Assembly (NCBI RefSeq): GCF_947496485.1
Contig: NZ_CANMCZ010000003.1
Coordinates: 310,001 to 374,000, forward strand
Reading direction: 5' to 3'
DNA: 64,000 nt
Source of the DNA: an uncultured Winogradskyella sp.
Lineage (GTDB): Bacteria; Bacteroidota; Bacteroidia; Flavobacteriales; Flavobacteriaceae
The notes below the pieces were generated by a model. The model was not told the origin of the DNA. It ran no database searches and saw only the letters and a list, made by a program, of their open reading frames with translations. Every line of letters begins with the position of its first letter. The first letter of the stretch is position 1. The position numbers and the translations under genes were made by a program. Below are positions 52,296-62,106 of this stretch, in pieces.

Positions 52296-54155
52296 ATGTT
52301 ATTTTGTATAAAATATTTTGCTTTGAATCCATTAAAGAATCTTCTTTTTCTACTTTGTTTTAGTATTGCATCACTATGTTTTGCGCAAAAGCAAACGATA
52401 ACAGTTAAATATTCCGGTTCGTTATCCTCAGATCCTGATATTGAAGATGGAGCTAAAGTTTTTCTAAGAGATAAATCGCAACAAGTGCATTTTATTCATA
52501 AAGGTGCAGATGTTTTCTGCGATAAAGCTATTTACTACGAAGACCAAGATTATCTCGAAGCCTTCAGCAATGTGGTAATGAAACAAGGAGACTCCATTAA
52601 TATGACTGCGAAATATGTAGAATATAGTGGAAAAACACAAATGGCTTTTGCACGAGGTGATGTAGTATTAACAGAACCTCAGTCTGTATTAACCACTGAT
52701 AAACTCTATTACGACAGAAACCGGCAACTTGCATATTATGATACTAAAGGGAAAGTAGTAAGAGATTCTTCTGGTACTATCACAAGTCAGATTGGTCGCT
52801 ATTACATGGCGGCCAGCAAATATCAGTTTACTCAAGATGTTGTGCTCGTTAATCCTCAATATACATTAAACACAGAACGTCTTGATTTTTTTACAGAAAA
52901 TGGTCATGCTTATCTTTTTGGACCTTCAACAATAGTCGGAGAAACTAGTAAAGTCTATTGTGAACGTGGTTTTTACAACACGAATAATGATATTGGTCAT
53001 TTTCAGCGTAATGCCAAAATAGACTATGATAATCGAACTGTGGAAGGAGATAGCATATATTTTGATAGAAATAAAAGTTTCGCATCTGCAACCAATAACA
53101 TTACGGTTACTGACACTATCAATAAGAGTATTGTTAGAGGACATTATGCTGAAGTCTGGAGAGCTAAAGATTCCATATTTATTACTAAACGGGCTTTAGC
53201 GATAACGGTTCAAGAAAAAGATTCAGTTTACTTACATTCGGATACCTTAATGGTAACTGGCAACGCTGAAAATCGTATTACGCGAGCTTATTACAATGCT
53301 AAATTGTACAAAAGTGATTTAGCCGGAAAATCAGATTCCATTCATGTAAATCATAAAACAGGATTAACTCAAATGATTAATTTGAGCCGGTTCAGCTCAA
53401 CAGATGCCTTTGCTACTAAACGAAAACCTGTACTTTGGAATTTAGGTAATCAAATGACTGGAGATACCATCCATGTAATTTCTAATATAGAAACAGAGCA
53501 GTTAGATTCGCTCAAAGTTTTCAATAATGCGTTTCTGGTAAATAAAGATACGTTGAGTGAAGATGGCTATAATCAAATAAAAGGGCAACGGTTGATTGGA
53601 CTTTTTAGAGATAATGAACTCTATAACGTTGATATTATTAAAAATGCAGAAGTCATCTATTATTCAAGAAATGCTGAAAATGAATTAGTCGGTATCAATA
53701 AATCTAAATCTGGAAGTATTAATATAAAAATTGAAGAACAGGCTATTGAAGAAATAAGGCTCATTCAACAAATAGATGGCCAGTTATTTCCTGAATCCCA
53801 GTTTCCTAAAAGTGGAAAGCGATTTAGAGGTTTTGATTGGAGAGGAGAAGAACGGCCAATGTCTGTCGAAGATCTGTTTAAAGATGATCCACCTTTAATA
53901 CTTCCAAAAATTAAAGGATTAGAAGACTATGTCCCACCAGAAGAATTTATTGATGATAGTGTAAACGAGCGTATTGAAGAGGCTGGTAAAGCCACACCTA
54001 ATAAGCCTAATAAAGCAGCCAGAAATTTACCAACACAACCTTCATTTCCACTACCTTTAAAACCAAAGTTAGAAGCTACTGATACAATTAAAAAACCTTC
54101 AAAAGGTACCCTAAAGGAAGCTATAAAGGTTAAAGAAAAAACCAAAGATCAATAA
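52296..54155 (+). CDS. OstA/LptA-like exported protein
   Basis: A 619-residue protein. The annotated ATG is at 52296; a TTG at 52323 would give a tighter signal peptide (NPLKNLLFLLCFSIASLCFAQ), so the true start is uncertain by nine codons. The mature part has repeated LPS-transport OstA-type beta strands: VFCDKAIYYEDQDYLEAFSNV, KYVEYSGKTQMAFARGDVVL, LYYDRNRQLAYYDTKG, then SIYFDRNKSFASATNN. A proline/lysine-rich C-terminus (about 560-619) follows. It probably forms part of the periplasmic lipopolysaccharide bridge. It is eight bases upstream of the aminotransferase gene. Confidence 0.87.
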   Translation: MLFCIKYFALNPLKNLLFLLCFSIASLCFAQKQTITVKYSGSLSSDPDIEDGAKVFLRDKSQQVHFIHKGADVFCDKAIYYEDQDYLEAFSNVVMKQGDSINMTAKYVEYSGKTQMAFARGDVVLTEPQSVLTTDKLYYDRNRQLAYYDTKGKVVRDSSGTITSQIGRYYMAASKYQFTQDVVLVNPQYTLNTERLDFFTENGHAYLFGPSTIVGETSKVYCERGFYNTNNDIGHFQRNAKIDYDNRTVEGDSIYFDRNKSFASATNNITVTDTINKSIVRGHYAEVWRAKDSIFITKRALAITVQEKDSVYLHSDTLMVTGNAENRITRAYYNAKLYKSDLAGKSDSIHVNHKTGLTQMINLSRFSSTDAFATKRKPVLWNLGNQMTGDTIHVISNIETEQLDSLKVFNNAFLVNKDTLSEDGYNQIKGQRLIGLFRDNELYNVDIIKNAEVIYYSRNAENELVGINKSKSGSINIKIEEQAIEEIRLIQQIDGQLFPESQFPKSGKRFRGFDWRGEERPMSVEDLFKDDPPLILPKIKGLEDYVPPEEFIDDSVNERIEEAGKATPNKPNKAARNLPTQPSFPLPLKPKLEATDTIKKPSKGTLKEAIKVKEKTKDQ

Positions 54156-54162
54156 TTGGTTT

Positions 54163-55338
54163 ATGCAAGATGATTTCTTTAAATACCAAGCACAGACCAC
54201 ACCACATCCTTTGGCAATGGAGATTAGTCATGCCAAAGGTTCTTATATCTATGACACAAAAGGTAAAGCCTATCTCGATTTTGTAGCTGGTGTTTCTGCT
54301 TGTAGTTTAGGTCATTCACACCCAAAAGTAGTAAACGCAGTTAAGGAACAATTAGATAAATATCTTCACGTCATGGTTTACGGAGAATACATCCAAGAAC
54401 CAGCTCTTGAGCTGTCTAAATTGCTAGCCAAACACTTACCAAAACCATTAGAGACAACTTATTTAGTCAATTCTGGTACTGAGGCGATAGAAGGTAGTAT
54501 TAAATTGGCAAGGCGATTCACAGGAAGATCTGAAATAATTTCGGCAAAAAACGCATATCATGGTAATACAATGGGCTCCTTAAGTCTAATGGATTATGAA
54601 GAGCGCAAAGAACCGTTTTTACCACTCATTCCAGATATAAAACATATCACATTTAATTGCGAATTTTGCCTACGACAGATAACGAAACAAACAGCAGCTG
54701 TAATCTTAGAAACCATTCAAGGTGGCGCTGGTTTTATTGAACCTACAAATAATTATCTATACAAAGTACAACAACGTTGTAATGACGTAGGTGCTGTCTT
54801 TATTCTAGATGAAATTCAACCTGGAATCGGAAGAACAGGAAAACTGTTTGGATTTGAAAATTATAACTGCCGACCAGATATTGTTGTTACTGGGAAAGGT
54901 TTAGGTGGAGGTTTGCCCATTGGAGCATTTACAGCTTCTAAAAAAATGATGGATTCTTTGAGTGACAATCCCAAACTTGGTCACATTACAACTTTTGGTG
55001 GAAATCCTGTAATTGCAGCAGCAGCTTTAGCAACTTTAACAGAAATAACGACTTCTAATGTAATGGCTGAAGCACTAGAGAAAGAACAATTAATTAGACA
55101 ACATCTTCAACATAAACACATTAAAGAGATCAGAGGTCGAGGTTTAATGCTAGCTGCTTTTACTGAAAGTGTAGAAATTACAAATGAGGTAATTATGCGT
55201 TGTCAAGACCAAGGTTTAGTTCTTTTTTGGTTGCTTTTTGAACCTACAGCTATCCGAATTACACCTCCTTTAACAATTTCTGAAGACGAAATCGTCAAAG
55301 GTTGCCAGATAATATCTTCAGTTTTAGATTCTATTTAA
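54163..55338 (+). CDS. Class III PLP-dependent aminotransferase (ArgD-like)
   Basis: A 391-residue enzyme of the acetylornithine/ornithine aminotransferase family. Motifs: YLDFVAGVSACSLGHSHP, LVNSGTEAIEGSIKLAR (PLP phosphate grip), NAYHGNTMGSLS, FILDEIQPGIGRTGKLF (Asp to pyridine nitrogen), and the Schiff-base lysine in VVTGKGLGGGLPIGAF. The substrate (acetylornithine, succinylornithine, aspartate-type) is not determinable, and no other arginine genes are nearby. Same-strand neighbour of the OstA-like gene, eight bases apart. Confidence 0.9.
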   Translation: MQDDFFKYQAQTTPHPLAMEISHAKGSYIYDTKGKAYLDFVAGVSACSLGHSHPKVVNAVKEQLDKYLHVMVYGEYIQEPALELSKLLAKHLPKPLETTYLVNSGTEAIEGSIKLARRFTGRSEIISAKNAYHGNTMGSLSLMDYEERKEPFLPLIPDIKHITFNCEFCLRQITKQTAAVILETIQGGAGFIEPTNNYLYKVQQRCNDVGAVFILDEIQPGIGRTGKLFGFENYNCRPDIVVTGKGLGGGLPIGAFTASKKMMDSLSDNPKLGHITTFGGNPVIAAAALATLTEITTSNVMAEALEKEQLIRQHLQHKHIKEIRGRGLMLAAFTESVEITNEVIMRCQDQGLVLFWLLFEPTAIRITPPLTISEDEIVKGCQIISSVLDSI

Positions 55339-55499
55339 CCTACTCATAATTATTTTAATTTCTTGATATTCAGAATTTAATATACCTCAGTGTAAAGTGA
55401 AATTTTAATGTTAACTATTTTGTTAAAAACAATAAATCAAAAATCTATGTAATGTGAACGATAAGATTAATTTTATTCTAGTGAATTTCTAAACCGCTT

Positions 55500-56906
55500 A
55501 TGAATTACAGTCACGAAGACGAAAATTTTCCGCTTACCCGATTTGAATCGATGTTAAAGACAAATGATATTTTGTTTTTCGATTCAAGTGAATTCGAAAA
55601 CATCATACACCACTATCTTGAAAACGGAAAGATTGCTTTGTCTAAGCGTGCTATAAAATTAGGTTTAGAACAACACCCAACATCTATAAATCTTAGACTT
55701 TTTCAAGTAGAAATATTAGTAATTGAGAATAAATTTACGGAGGCCGATGATCTACTTGACATGCTTCATGATTTAGAGCCTACAAATGAAGAAATTTTTA
55801 TTCAAAAAGCTAACGTATTGTCTAAACAAGATGAGCATGCCAAAGCAATAGACACATTGTTAATTGCTATCAGCATGTCTAGTACTCCAGAGGATGACGC
55901 AGATTTATACGCTTTGGTTGGTATGGAATATTTATTCTTAGACCAATTTGATAATGCCATTGTGTATTTCAAAAAATGCCTAGAGGTAGATACTACTGAC
56001 TATTCTGCTCTGCACAACATTGTGTACTGCTTTGACTTTTTAAACAAAAATGAGGAGGCAATAGAATATCTAAATGAATTTTTGGACAAAAATCCATATT
56101 GCGAAGTTGCATGGCATCAATTAGGCCGTCAATATTTTACCATAAAAGATTACGCTAAAGCCAACTCTGCATTTGATTTTGCAATCATTTCGGATGATAC
56201 TTTTGTAGGAGCTTATATCGAAAAAGGTAAAGTGCTCGAAAAGCTCAAAAAATATGACGACGCCATAGAAAATTATAAAATAACTTTGGCTTTAGATGAT
56301 CCTACATCATTTGCCTTGCTGCGTATTGGGTTTTGTTATGATAAATTAGGAAAAGAGGATTTAGCTATCCAATTTTTAAAAAAGACAATAGATGAAGATC
56401 CATTGCTTGATAGAGGTTGGATTGCCATTACTAAGTTTTACATGAAACGCCTTAATTATCAAAAAGCTTTATATTATATTAACAAGGCAGTAACAATCGA
56501 TGGCGACAATGTGGTGTATTGGAAGCTATATGCAACAGTCAATAAGCGTTTAAATTTTCTTGAAGAAGCAGAACGTGGCTACAAACGTAGCTTAGAATTA
56601 GGAAATTATGAATTAGATACTTGGATAGAAAGAACTGATATATTAACGTCTTTGGGTGAATATGAAGCTGCCATTTATAATTTGATTCAAGCCACAGAAT
56701 TCTATCCAGAAAATGCCGAAATTGAATACCGTTTAGGAGGCTTATATTTTACTATTCACCAAGCAGAAGAAGGGCGTTTTCATCTCAAGAATGCAGTTCA
56801 ACTAAATATTGATTATAGTTTTATCATTTCAGAATTATTTCCAAATCTAGAAAACAAGCCAATGGTTAAGGCTATAATTTCAGATTCTAAAAAGACTTCC
56901 AACTAA
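55500..56906 (+). CDS. Tetratricopeptide repeat protein
   Basis: A 468-residue soluble helical protein built of about ten TPR units from residue 40 to 450 (for example ALVGMEYLFLDQFDNAIVYF, AWHQLGRQYFTIKDYAKANS, AYIEKGKVLEKLKKYDDAIE, LLRIGFCYDKLGKEDLAIQF). There is no signal peptide. It is a protein-interaction scaffold of the cytoplasm; partner unknown. It lies just upstream of the DUF368-aroE cluster with 37 bp to the next start. A TAATTTTA box (55468-55475) may be its -7 element. Confidence 0.88.
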   Translation: MNYSHEDENFPLTRFESMLKTNDILFFDSSEFENIIHHYLENGKIALSKRAIKLGLEQHPTSINLRLFQVEILVIENKFTEADDLLDMLHDLEPTNEEIFIQKANVLSKQDEHAKAIDTLLIAISMSSTPEDDADLYALVGMEYLFLDQFDNAIVYFKKCLEVDTTDYSALHNIVYCFDFLNKNEEAIEYLNEFLDKNPYCEVAWHQLGRQYFTIKDYAKANSAFDFAIISDDTFVGAYIEKGKVLEKLKKYDDAIENYKITLALDDPTSFALLRIGFCYDKLGKEDLAIQFLKKTIDEDPLLDRGWIAITKFYMKRLNYQKALYYINKAVTIDGDNVVYWKLYATVNKRLNFLEEAERGYKRSLELGNYELDTWIERTDILTSLGEYEAAIYNLIQATEFYPENAEIEYRLGGLYFTIHQAEEGRFHLKNAVQLNIDYSFIISELFPNLENKPMVKAIISDSKKTSN

Positions 56907-56943
56907 AAAAATCCATACCTTAGCGATTCTTATTTTTAAAAGA

Positions 56944-57912
56944 ATGCACAGACGATTTATAGATTACTTATTCATAATATTTAAGGGAATTGCCATGGGA
57001 GCAGCAGATGTTGTACCTGGCGTGTCTGGTGGAACAATTGCTTTTATCTCTGGTATTTACGAAGAACTTATCGAAAGTATTGATAAGATAAATCTCGGTG
57101 TTTTTAAAGTTTGGAAAAAAGAAGGTTTCAAAATAGCTTGGAAATCTATTAATGGAAATTTTTTACTGGCTCTATTTTCTGGTATTGCAATTAGTATTCT
57201 ATCACTGGCAAAATTAATAAAATGGTTATTACACAATGAGCCTGTACTGCTCTGGTCGTTCTTTTTTGGATTAGTTTTAGCAAGTATATTGTATATAGCT
57301 AAACAAGTTAAAGGTTGGTCTATAAAAATCATTTTAGCAATAATAGTTACTTCTATTTTATCATATTTTATAACATTAGCAGAACCTTTTGCTTCACCAG
57401 AAAGTCCCTTTTACTTATTATTTTGTGGATTCATCGCCATTATAGCAATGATTTTACCTGGTGTTTCTGGAGCTTTTATTCTATTAATTTTAGGAGCCTA
57501 TCAAACTGCAATTGACACCATTAATAATCTAATGGAGGGATTAACCACTGGAAACATGTCCCTTTTTAAAGATGCATTTCTAAAATTTATTTTACTTGCT
57601 ATTGGTGCAGTAATTGGATTAAAGGTGTTCTCAAAAGCACTGAATTGGATGTTTAAACATCACAAAAATCTAACCTTAGCCATTTTAACTGGTTTTATGA
57701 TTGGTTCACTAAACAAGATTTGGCCATGGAAAAAAATTTTAAAAACGCGTGTAAATTCTAAAGGCGAAGAAGTAACGCTATTAGATAAAAGTATTCTCCC
57801 CTCATCTTACGATGGGGATAACCAAATTGTTATGGCAATAATTTTTATTGTTATTGGTTTTGCAACAATTCTTATTTTAGAAGGTTTAGGCAAGCAAAAA
57901 AACAACGTATAA
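56944..57912 (+). CDS. DUF368 membrane protein (undecaprenyl-phosphate transporter family), copy 1
   Basis: A 322-residue protein with about eight membrane segments and the paired DUF368 signatures GAADVVPGVSGGTIAFISG (about 20-38) and MILPGVSGAFILLILGAY (about 175-192). DUF368 proteins are now linked to return of undecaprenyl phosphate, the cell-wall lipid carrier, across the membrane (PopT-type). A long insert, KILKTRVNSKGEEVTLLDKS, precedes the last helix. Its stop overlaps the start of a second copy (TAATG). Confidence 0.9.
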   Translation: MHRRFIDYLFIIFKGIAMGAADVVPGVSGGTIAFISGIYEELIESIDKINLGVFKVWKKEGFKIAWKSINGNFLLALFSGIAISILSLAKLIKWLLHNEPVLLWSFFFGLVLASILYIAKQVKGWSIKIILAIIVTSILSYFITLAEPFASPESPFYLLFCGFIAIIAMILPGVSGAFILLILGAYQTAIDTINNLMEGLTTGNMSLFKDAFLKFILLAIGAVIGLKVFSKALNWMFKHHKNLTLAILTGFMIGSLNKIWPWKKILKTRVNSKGEEVTLLDKSILPSSYDGDNQIVMAIIFIVIGFATILILEGLGKQKNNV

Positions 57913-58931
57913 TGCAAAGCACTAGAACCTTTACAGATCGCGTATTTCTGGTCATAAAAGGTTTGGCTATGGGAGCTGCCAATAAGGTTCCTGGTGTTTC
58001 TGGTGGTGTTGTAGCGTTTGTAGCTGGCTTTTACCAAGAGTTCATTTATTCACTTCAGCGAGTCAACAAAACAGCATTTAAACTTTTATTTAATGGACGA
58101 TTTAAAAGTTTTTACCGCTATATTAATGGTAAATTTCTAGCACTCCTCTTCTTAGGAATGATTGTCAGTTATTTTAGTGTCTCAAAAATTCTAGATTATC
58201 TCATCGTTCATTACGAACTATATGTTTGGAGTACGTTTTTCGGAATGATTTTAGGCTCTATTTATTATATAAGTAAAGATTTTGGGGAATGGAATAAAAA
58301 AACTATTACAGCACTAATCCTTGGAGCAATTGTAGGTGTTAGTATTAGTTTCCTAGATCCTGCAACCGAAAATGACAATCTCTTTTTCGTTTTTTTCTGT
58401 GGTATTATTAGTGTTTCAGGTATGACACTTCCTGGCTTTTCTGGTTCTTTTATTCTAATCCTTCTTGGTAATTATGTATTACTTCTTGTGGATTCTGTAA
58501 ATGCACTATACGATACCATTTCTGATATTTTTAGTGGAGATTTTGAGTTCATCCGTAATGAGGCACGACTTCAAATGCTGAAAGTCTTAGCGGCATTTAC
58601 TTTTGGTTCAGTAACAGGATTAGTTACCTTTTCTCATATTCTAAACTATATCTTAAAAAATTATAAGAACATTACTTTGGCGACCATAGTAGGATTCATT
58701 ATCGGGTCCTTAGGAGTGGTTTGGCCTTGGAAAAAAACGATTTATAAAATAAATACAGATGGATCTCATATCTTAGATTCTACTGGAAAACAAATTGTTG
58801 AAAACTACCAACGTTTTTTCCCAGATTTCAATACTCAAACTTATATAGCAATTGCTTATATTGCCCTAGGAATCCTCATAGTTTTAGCATTAGAATGGTA
58901 TGGACAACGCACAAGACAACTCAAAGTTTAA
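57912..58931 (+). CDS. DUF368 membrane protein, copy 2
   Basis: A 339-residue paralogue of the preceding protein. The signatures are varied: GAANKVPGVSGGVVAFVAG and MTLPGFSGSFILILLGNY. The first Asp-containing AADVVPG has become AANKVPG, an acidic to basic change in a conserved loop. It shares the same insert before the last helix (KINTDGSHILDSTGK). A heterodimeric or functionally split pair with copy 1 is plausible from their one-base overlap. It overlaps aroE by 32 bases at its end. Confidence 0.9.
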   Translation: MQSTRTFTDRVFLVIKGLAMGAANKVPGVSGGVVAFVAGFYQEFIYSLQRVNKTAFKLLFNGRFKSFYRYINGKFLALLFLGMIVSYFSVSKILDYLIVHYELYVWSTFFGMILGSIYYISKDFGEWNKKTITALILGAIVGVSISFLDPATENDNLFFVFFCGIISVSGMTLPGFSGSFILILLGNYVLLLVDSVNALYDTISDIFSGDFEFIRNEARLQMLKVLAAFTFGSVTGLVTFSHILNYILKNYKNITLATIVGFIIGSLGVVWPWKKTIYKINTDGSHILDSTGKQIVENYQRFFPDFNTQTYIAIAYIALGILIVLALEWYGQRTRQLKV

Positions 58932-59661
58932 ATTCGGACTCGTAGGTAGAGATATCTCTTACTCTTTCTCAAGAGGATATTTTGCTGATAAGTTTAAAGA
59001 GGAAAACTTAGCACATTCTTATGTGAATTTTGATTTACAATCCATCGACGAACTTGAAGACATCATAAAAAACACCTCTAATTTAAAAGGATTAAATGTT
59101 ACTATTCCATACAAAGAGGAAGTCATGCCAATACTCAATAGCTTAAATAAAAAAGCAAAAAAAATTGGAGCCGTAAATACCATCAGAATTACATCAAGTA
59201 AAAAATTAATTGGTTATAATACTGATTTCTATGGTTTCAAAAATTCAATACAACCCCATTTAAAAAAATATCATAAGCGTGCCCTTATTTTAGGTACAGG
59301 AGGAGCTTCAAAAGCTATTGCCTATGCGCTTAAAAAACTAAAGATTGAGTACAACTACGTCTCGCGATCTAAAAAGAAAGGTGTTGCTTATTTGTATTCA
59401 GACTTAACAAATGAGATTGTTTCAGCCCATTCAATAATTATCAACTGCACACCAATTGGCACCTTTCCAAAGATAAATGAGTGTCCAGACATTCCATATG
59501 ATGCTATAACAAAAAAGCACATTCTTTACGATCTTATTTACAATCCAGAAAAAACTAAATTTTTGAATAATGGAGAACTAAAAGGTGCTACAATTATTAA
59601 TGGCTTAGAGATGTTGAAATTACAAGCAGAAAAGTCTTGGGAAATCTGGAATAAGTCTTAA
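58900..59661 (+). CDS. aroE: Shikimate dehydrogenase
   Basis: A 253-residue NADP-dependent enzyme reducing 3-dehydroshikimate in aromatic amino-acid synthesis. Motifs: FGLVGRDISYSFSRGYF (substrate site serines), LNVTIPYKEEVMP with the catalytic lysine, NTDFYGFKNSI, the Rossmann loop GTGGASKAIAYAL, NCTPIGTFP, and NGLEMLKLQAEKSWEIW. The ATG at 58900 lies inside the DUF368 gene (32-base overlap) and gives seven extra residues before KFKFGLVG; a later non-ATG start cannot be excluded. Confidence 0.95.
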   Translation: MDNAQDNSKFKFGLVGRDISYSFSRGYFADKFKEENLAHSYVNFDLQSIDELEDIIKNTSNLKGLNVTIPYKEEVMPILNSLNKKAKKIGAVNTIRITSSKKLIGYNTDFYGFKNSIQPHLKKYHKRALILGTGGASKAIAYALKKLKIEYNYVSRSKKKGVAYLYSDLTNEIVSAHSIIINCTPIGTFPKINECPDIPYDAITKKHILYDLIYNPEKTKFLNNGELKGATIINGLEMLKLQAEKSWEIWNKS

Positions 59662-59752
59662 AACTCTTACAAGAATCTAAGTGATAACAGCATTTGCATT
59701 CATATTTGCGCATTTGTCACTATCTTTAACCACCTATAAAAAAATTTGACAC

Positions 59753-61789
59753 ATGTCTGAGAATGATATCCTGCCAGAAGCAGATGGAAAAAAAGAAGTA
59801 GAATCTAAAGAAACTACCACCACAGAAAAAACTACAGAAGTAGAAACTAACAATGAAGTTGAGTCAACGCCTGAAGAAGTTGTTGAAGAAGCTACTAATG
59901 AAATTGAGTCCAAAACTGAAGACACTAAAGAAGTTGAGCCAGTTGAAAATGAATCTGAAGTTGAAAATGAGTCTGAAGTCGAAAAAACTACAGATGACCA
60001 TGTCGATGAAATAGAAGCTTCAAATGCTGAAGACGCAGAGGATGAATCTAATGCAGAGCGCCATACAGTTGAACAAAAAGATTACCATGCCATGACCATG
60101 GATCAATTGGTAACGGAATTCAATAGATTACTAAAGCATCATAAAATTCAAACAATTTCAAAACACGTTAATGAAATTAAAGGTGAGTTTAATGCAAAAT
60201 TTGGTGAACTCTTAGATGAGAAAAAAGAGGAATTTATTACTAATGGTGGTAACGAAATAGATTTCTATTATACTAACGATACCAAAAAGTTATTTAATAC
60301 ACTTTATAAAGAGTATAAGCAATCTATAAATGCTTATTACAAAGAAAGAGAACAAAATCTTAAGCAAAATCTAGAAAATCGATTGGCCATTATTGAAGAC
60401 ATTAAAGGATTGCTTAATGTTGAAGAAAACATGGGCACAACCTATAAACACTTCAAAGAATTACAAGAAAAATGGCGCAATGCTGGCCCGATTCCAAGAG
60501 ATAAATATAATAATGCTTGGAATACCTATCATCACCATGTAGAGCGTTTTTACGACTTCTTGCATCTCAATAATGATTTGCGAGACATGGATTTTAAGCA
60601 CAACTATGAACAAAAATTAAAAATCATAGAACGTGCAGAAGAGTTAGCTAAAGATGAGAATACCAACCGCTCGTTTAGAGAACTTCAAGTTTTACACAAA
60701 CTATGGAAAGAAGAACTCGGACCTGTTGGTAAGGAGCATAGAGAAGAAATTTGGGAACGTTTTAGTAATGCCACCAAAGCTATACACGATAAGCGCCAAG
60801 CGTATTATGCTGATATGGACAAAGCGCACGAAAAAAATCTTGAGCGTAAAGAAGAGATTATTGCGCAGATTAATGCTGTAAACGAAGACAGTAATAGTTC
60901 GCATAGTGCTTGGCAGAAAAAAATAAAGACCATTGAAAAACTTCGTCAAGACTTTTTTAATGCTGGAAAAGTCCCTATAAAAGTTAACGAAGCGACTTGG
61001 GCAAAATTTAAGGAAGCTGTAAGAACTTTTAATCGTAGTAAGAATCAATTCTATAAAGATTTAAAGAAAGATCAGTACGAAAATCTTAACAAGAAAAAAG
61101 AATTAATTAAAATTGCTGAAGACAATAAGGATAGTGAAGATTTTAAAACCGTTACTCCTTTAATGAAAAAAATTCAGACCGACTGGAAAAAAATTGGTCA
61201 TGTACCAAGAAGAGATAGTGATAAAATCTGGAAACAATTTAAAGGAGCTTGTAATCATTATTTTGACAGAATGCATGCTGAACGCAAGTCTGAAAACCAA
61301 CATTTATATGATGCATTTGATAAAAAAGTAAAACTTCTTGACGATTTAAAAGCATTGAAGCTAACTGAAGATTCAAAAGCGGATATAAAAACATTACAAG
61401 ATAAAATCTCTGAGTGGAAAGCTATTGGTTATGTACCGCAGAACAAACGATATATTGACGGAAAATTCTACAAAGCCATTGATGATGCTTTCGATAAGTT
61501 GAAAATGGATAAATCGAAGTTAGAAATGATAAAGTTTGATAGCAAACTTGAAAATTTAACTAATCCTGAAGACACAAGATTATTAGATAACGAACAAAAC
61601 TTTATCCGCAAAAAAATAGGTGAAGTACAATCTGAAATTACACAGTTAGAGAATAATCTTCAGTTTTTCTCTAATGTAGATTCTGATAACCCACTAGTTA
61701 AAGATGTACATAAAAACATTGCTAATCATAAAAAAGAATTAGATACTTGGAAAGCAAAGTTGACTAAGGTACGTAAAATGTATTCTTAA
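59753..61789 (+). CDS. DUF349 multi-repeat protein with acidic N-terminus
   Basis: A 678-residue soluble protein. Residues 1-105 are extremely acidic and repetitive (Glu/Thr/Val/Asn, including ENESEVENESEVEK). The rest is helical and carries about five DUF349 units, each with a W-x(3-4)-G-x-(V/I/L)-P core: KWRNAGPIPRDKYNNAW, LWKEELGPVGKEHREEIW, FFNAGKVPIKVNEATW, DWKKIGHVPRRDSDKIW, EWKAIGYVPQNKRYI. A C-terminal coiled coil (about 610-678) follows. DUF349 proteins are unassigned in bacteria. An acidic low-complexity tail plus basic repeats suggests nucleic-acid or ribosome contact, which is only inference. Confidence 0.87.
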   Translation: MSENDILPEADGKKEVESKETTTTEKTTEVETNNEVESTPEEVVEEATNEIESKTEDTKEVEPVENESEVENESEVEKTTDDHVDEIEASNAEDAEDESNAERHTVEQKDYHAMTMDQLVTEFNRLLKHHKIQTISKHVNEIKGEFNAKFGELLDEKKEEFITNGGNEIDFYYTNDTKKLFNTLYKEYKQSINAYYKEREQNLKQNLENRLAIIEDIKGLLNVEENMGTTYKHFKELQEKWRNAGPIPRDKYNNAWNTYHHHVERFYDFLHLNNDLRDMDFKHNYEQKLKIIERAEELAKDENTNRSFRELQVLHKLWKEELGPVGKEHREEIWERFSNATKAIHDKRQAYYADMDKAHEKNLERKEEIIAQINAVNEDSNSSHSAWQKKIKTIEKLRQDFFNAGKVPIKVNEATWAKFKEAVRTFNRSKNQFYKDLKKDQYENLNKKKELIKIAEDNKDSEDFKTVTPLMKKIQTDWKKIGHVPRRDSDKIWKQFKGACNHYFDRMHAERKSENQHLYDAFDKKVKLLDDLKALKLTEDSKADIKTLQDKISEWKAIGYVPQNKRYIDGKFYKAIDDAFDKLKMDKSKLEMIKFDSKLENLTNPEDTRLLDNEQNFIRKKIGEVQSEITQLENNLQFFSNVDSDNPLVKDVHKNIANHKKELDTWKAKLTKVRKMYS

Positions 61790-61810
61790 AAACATAAAGT
61801 AATACCAAAT

Positions 61811-61843
61811 CAAAACCCATCTACTTTCTGCAGATGGGTTTTG
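61811..61843. terminator. Intrinsic terminator after the DUF349 gene
   Basis: Perfect 12-bp arms CAAAACCCATCT (61811-61822) and AGATGGGTTTTG (61832-61843) around a nine-base loop. Confidence 0.8.
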
Positions 61844-62106
61844 CCCTAACTAAACTAAATTAACCTTAATTACAACCGCTTAAAATAATAATTAAGATCT
61901 CCTACTAAGATTATAAAAACGTTTTTTGTTTTTATATACAGTATTTACGTAGGAAAATTACTTTTGGATGTTTTAGCATTAAATTTTTGAAAGTTTTAAC
62001 AAATTGTTGGATATTTTTTTAAAAAAGCAGTGGCTTTTTTATGATACCTGCGAATACAGAATTCAATGATAATCCTATAATAAATCGGATTTCTATATTT
62101 AATGCA
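61844..62106. other. Intergenic region between two terminators, no gene recognised
   Basis: It lies between the DUF349 terminator and mazG. It contains no convincing frame. It has a T-rich block (61921-61935), then TTACGTAGGAAAATTAC, and the hairpin at 62021-62040. A short RNA between the two hairpins is possible but I see no conserved promoter match to support it. Confidence 0.4.
62021..62040. terminator. Short A/T-flanked hairpin, probable terminator for the mazG operon
   Basis: AAAAAAGC-AGTG-GCTTTTTT, perfect 8-bp arms, four-base loop, with further T and A runs outside. It lies about 67 bp beyond the mazG stop on the reverse strand. Confidence 0.6.
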
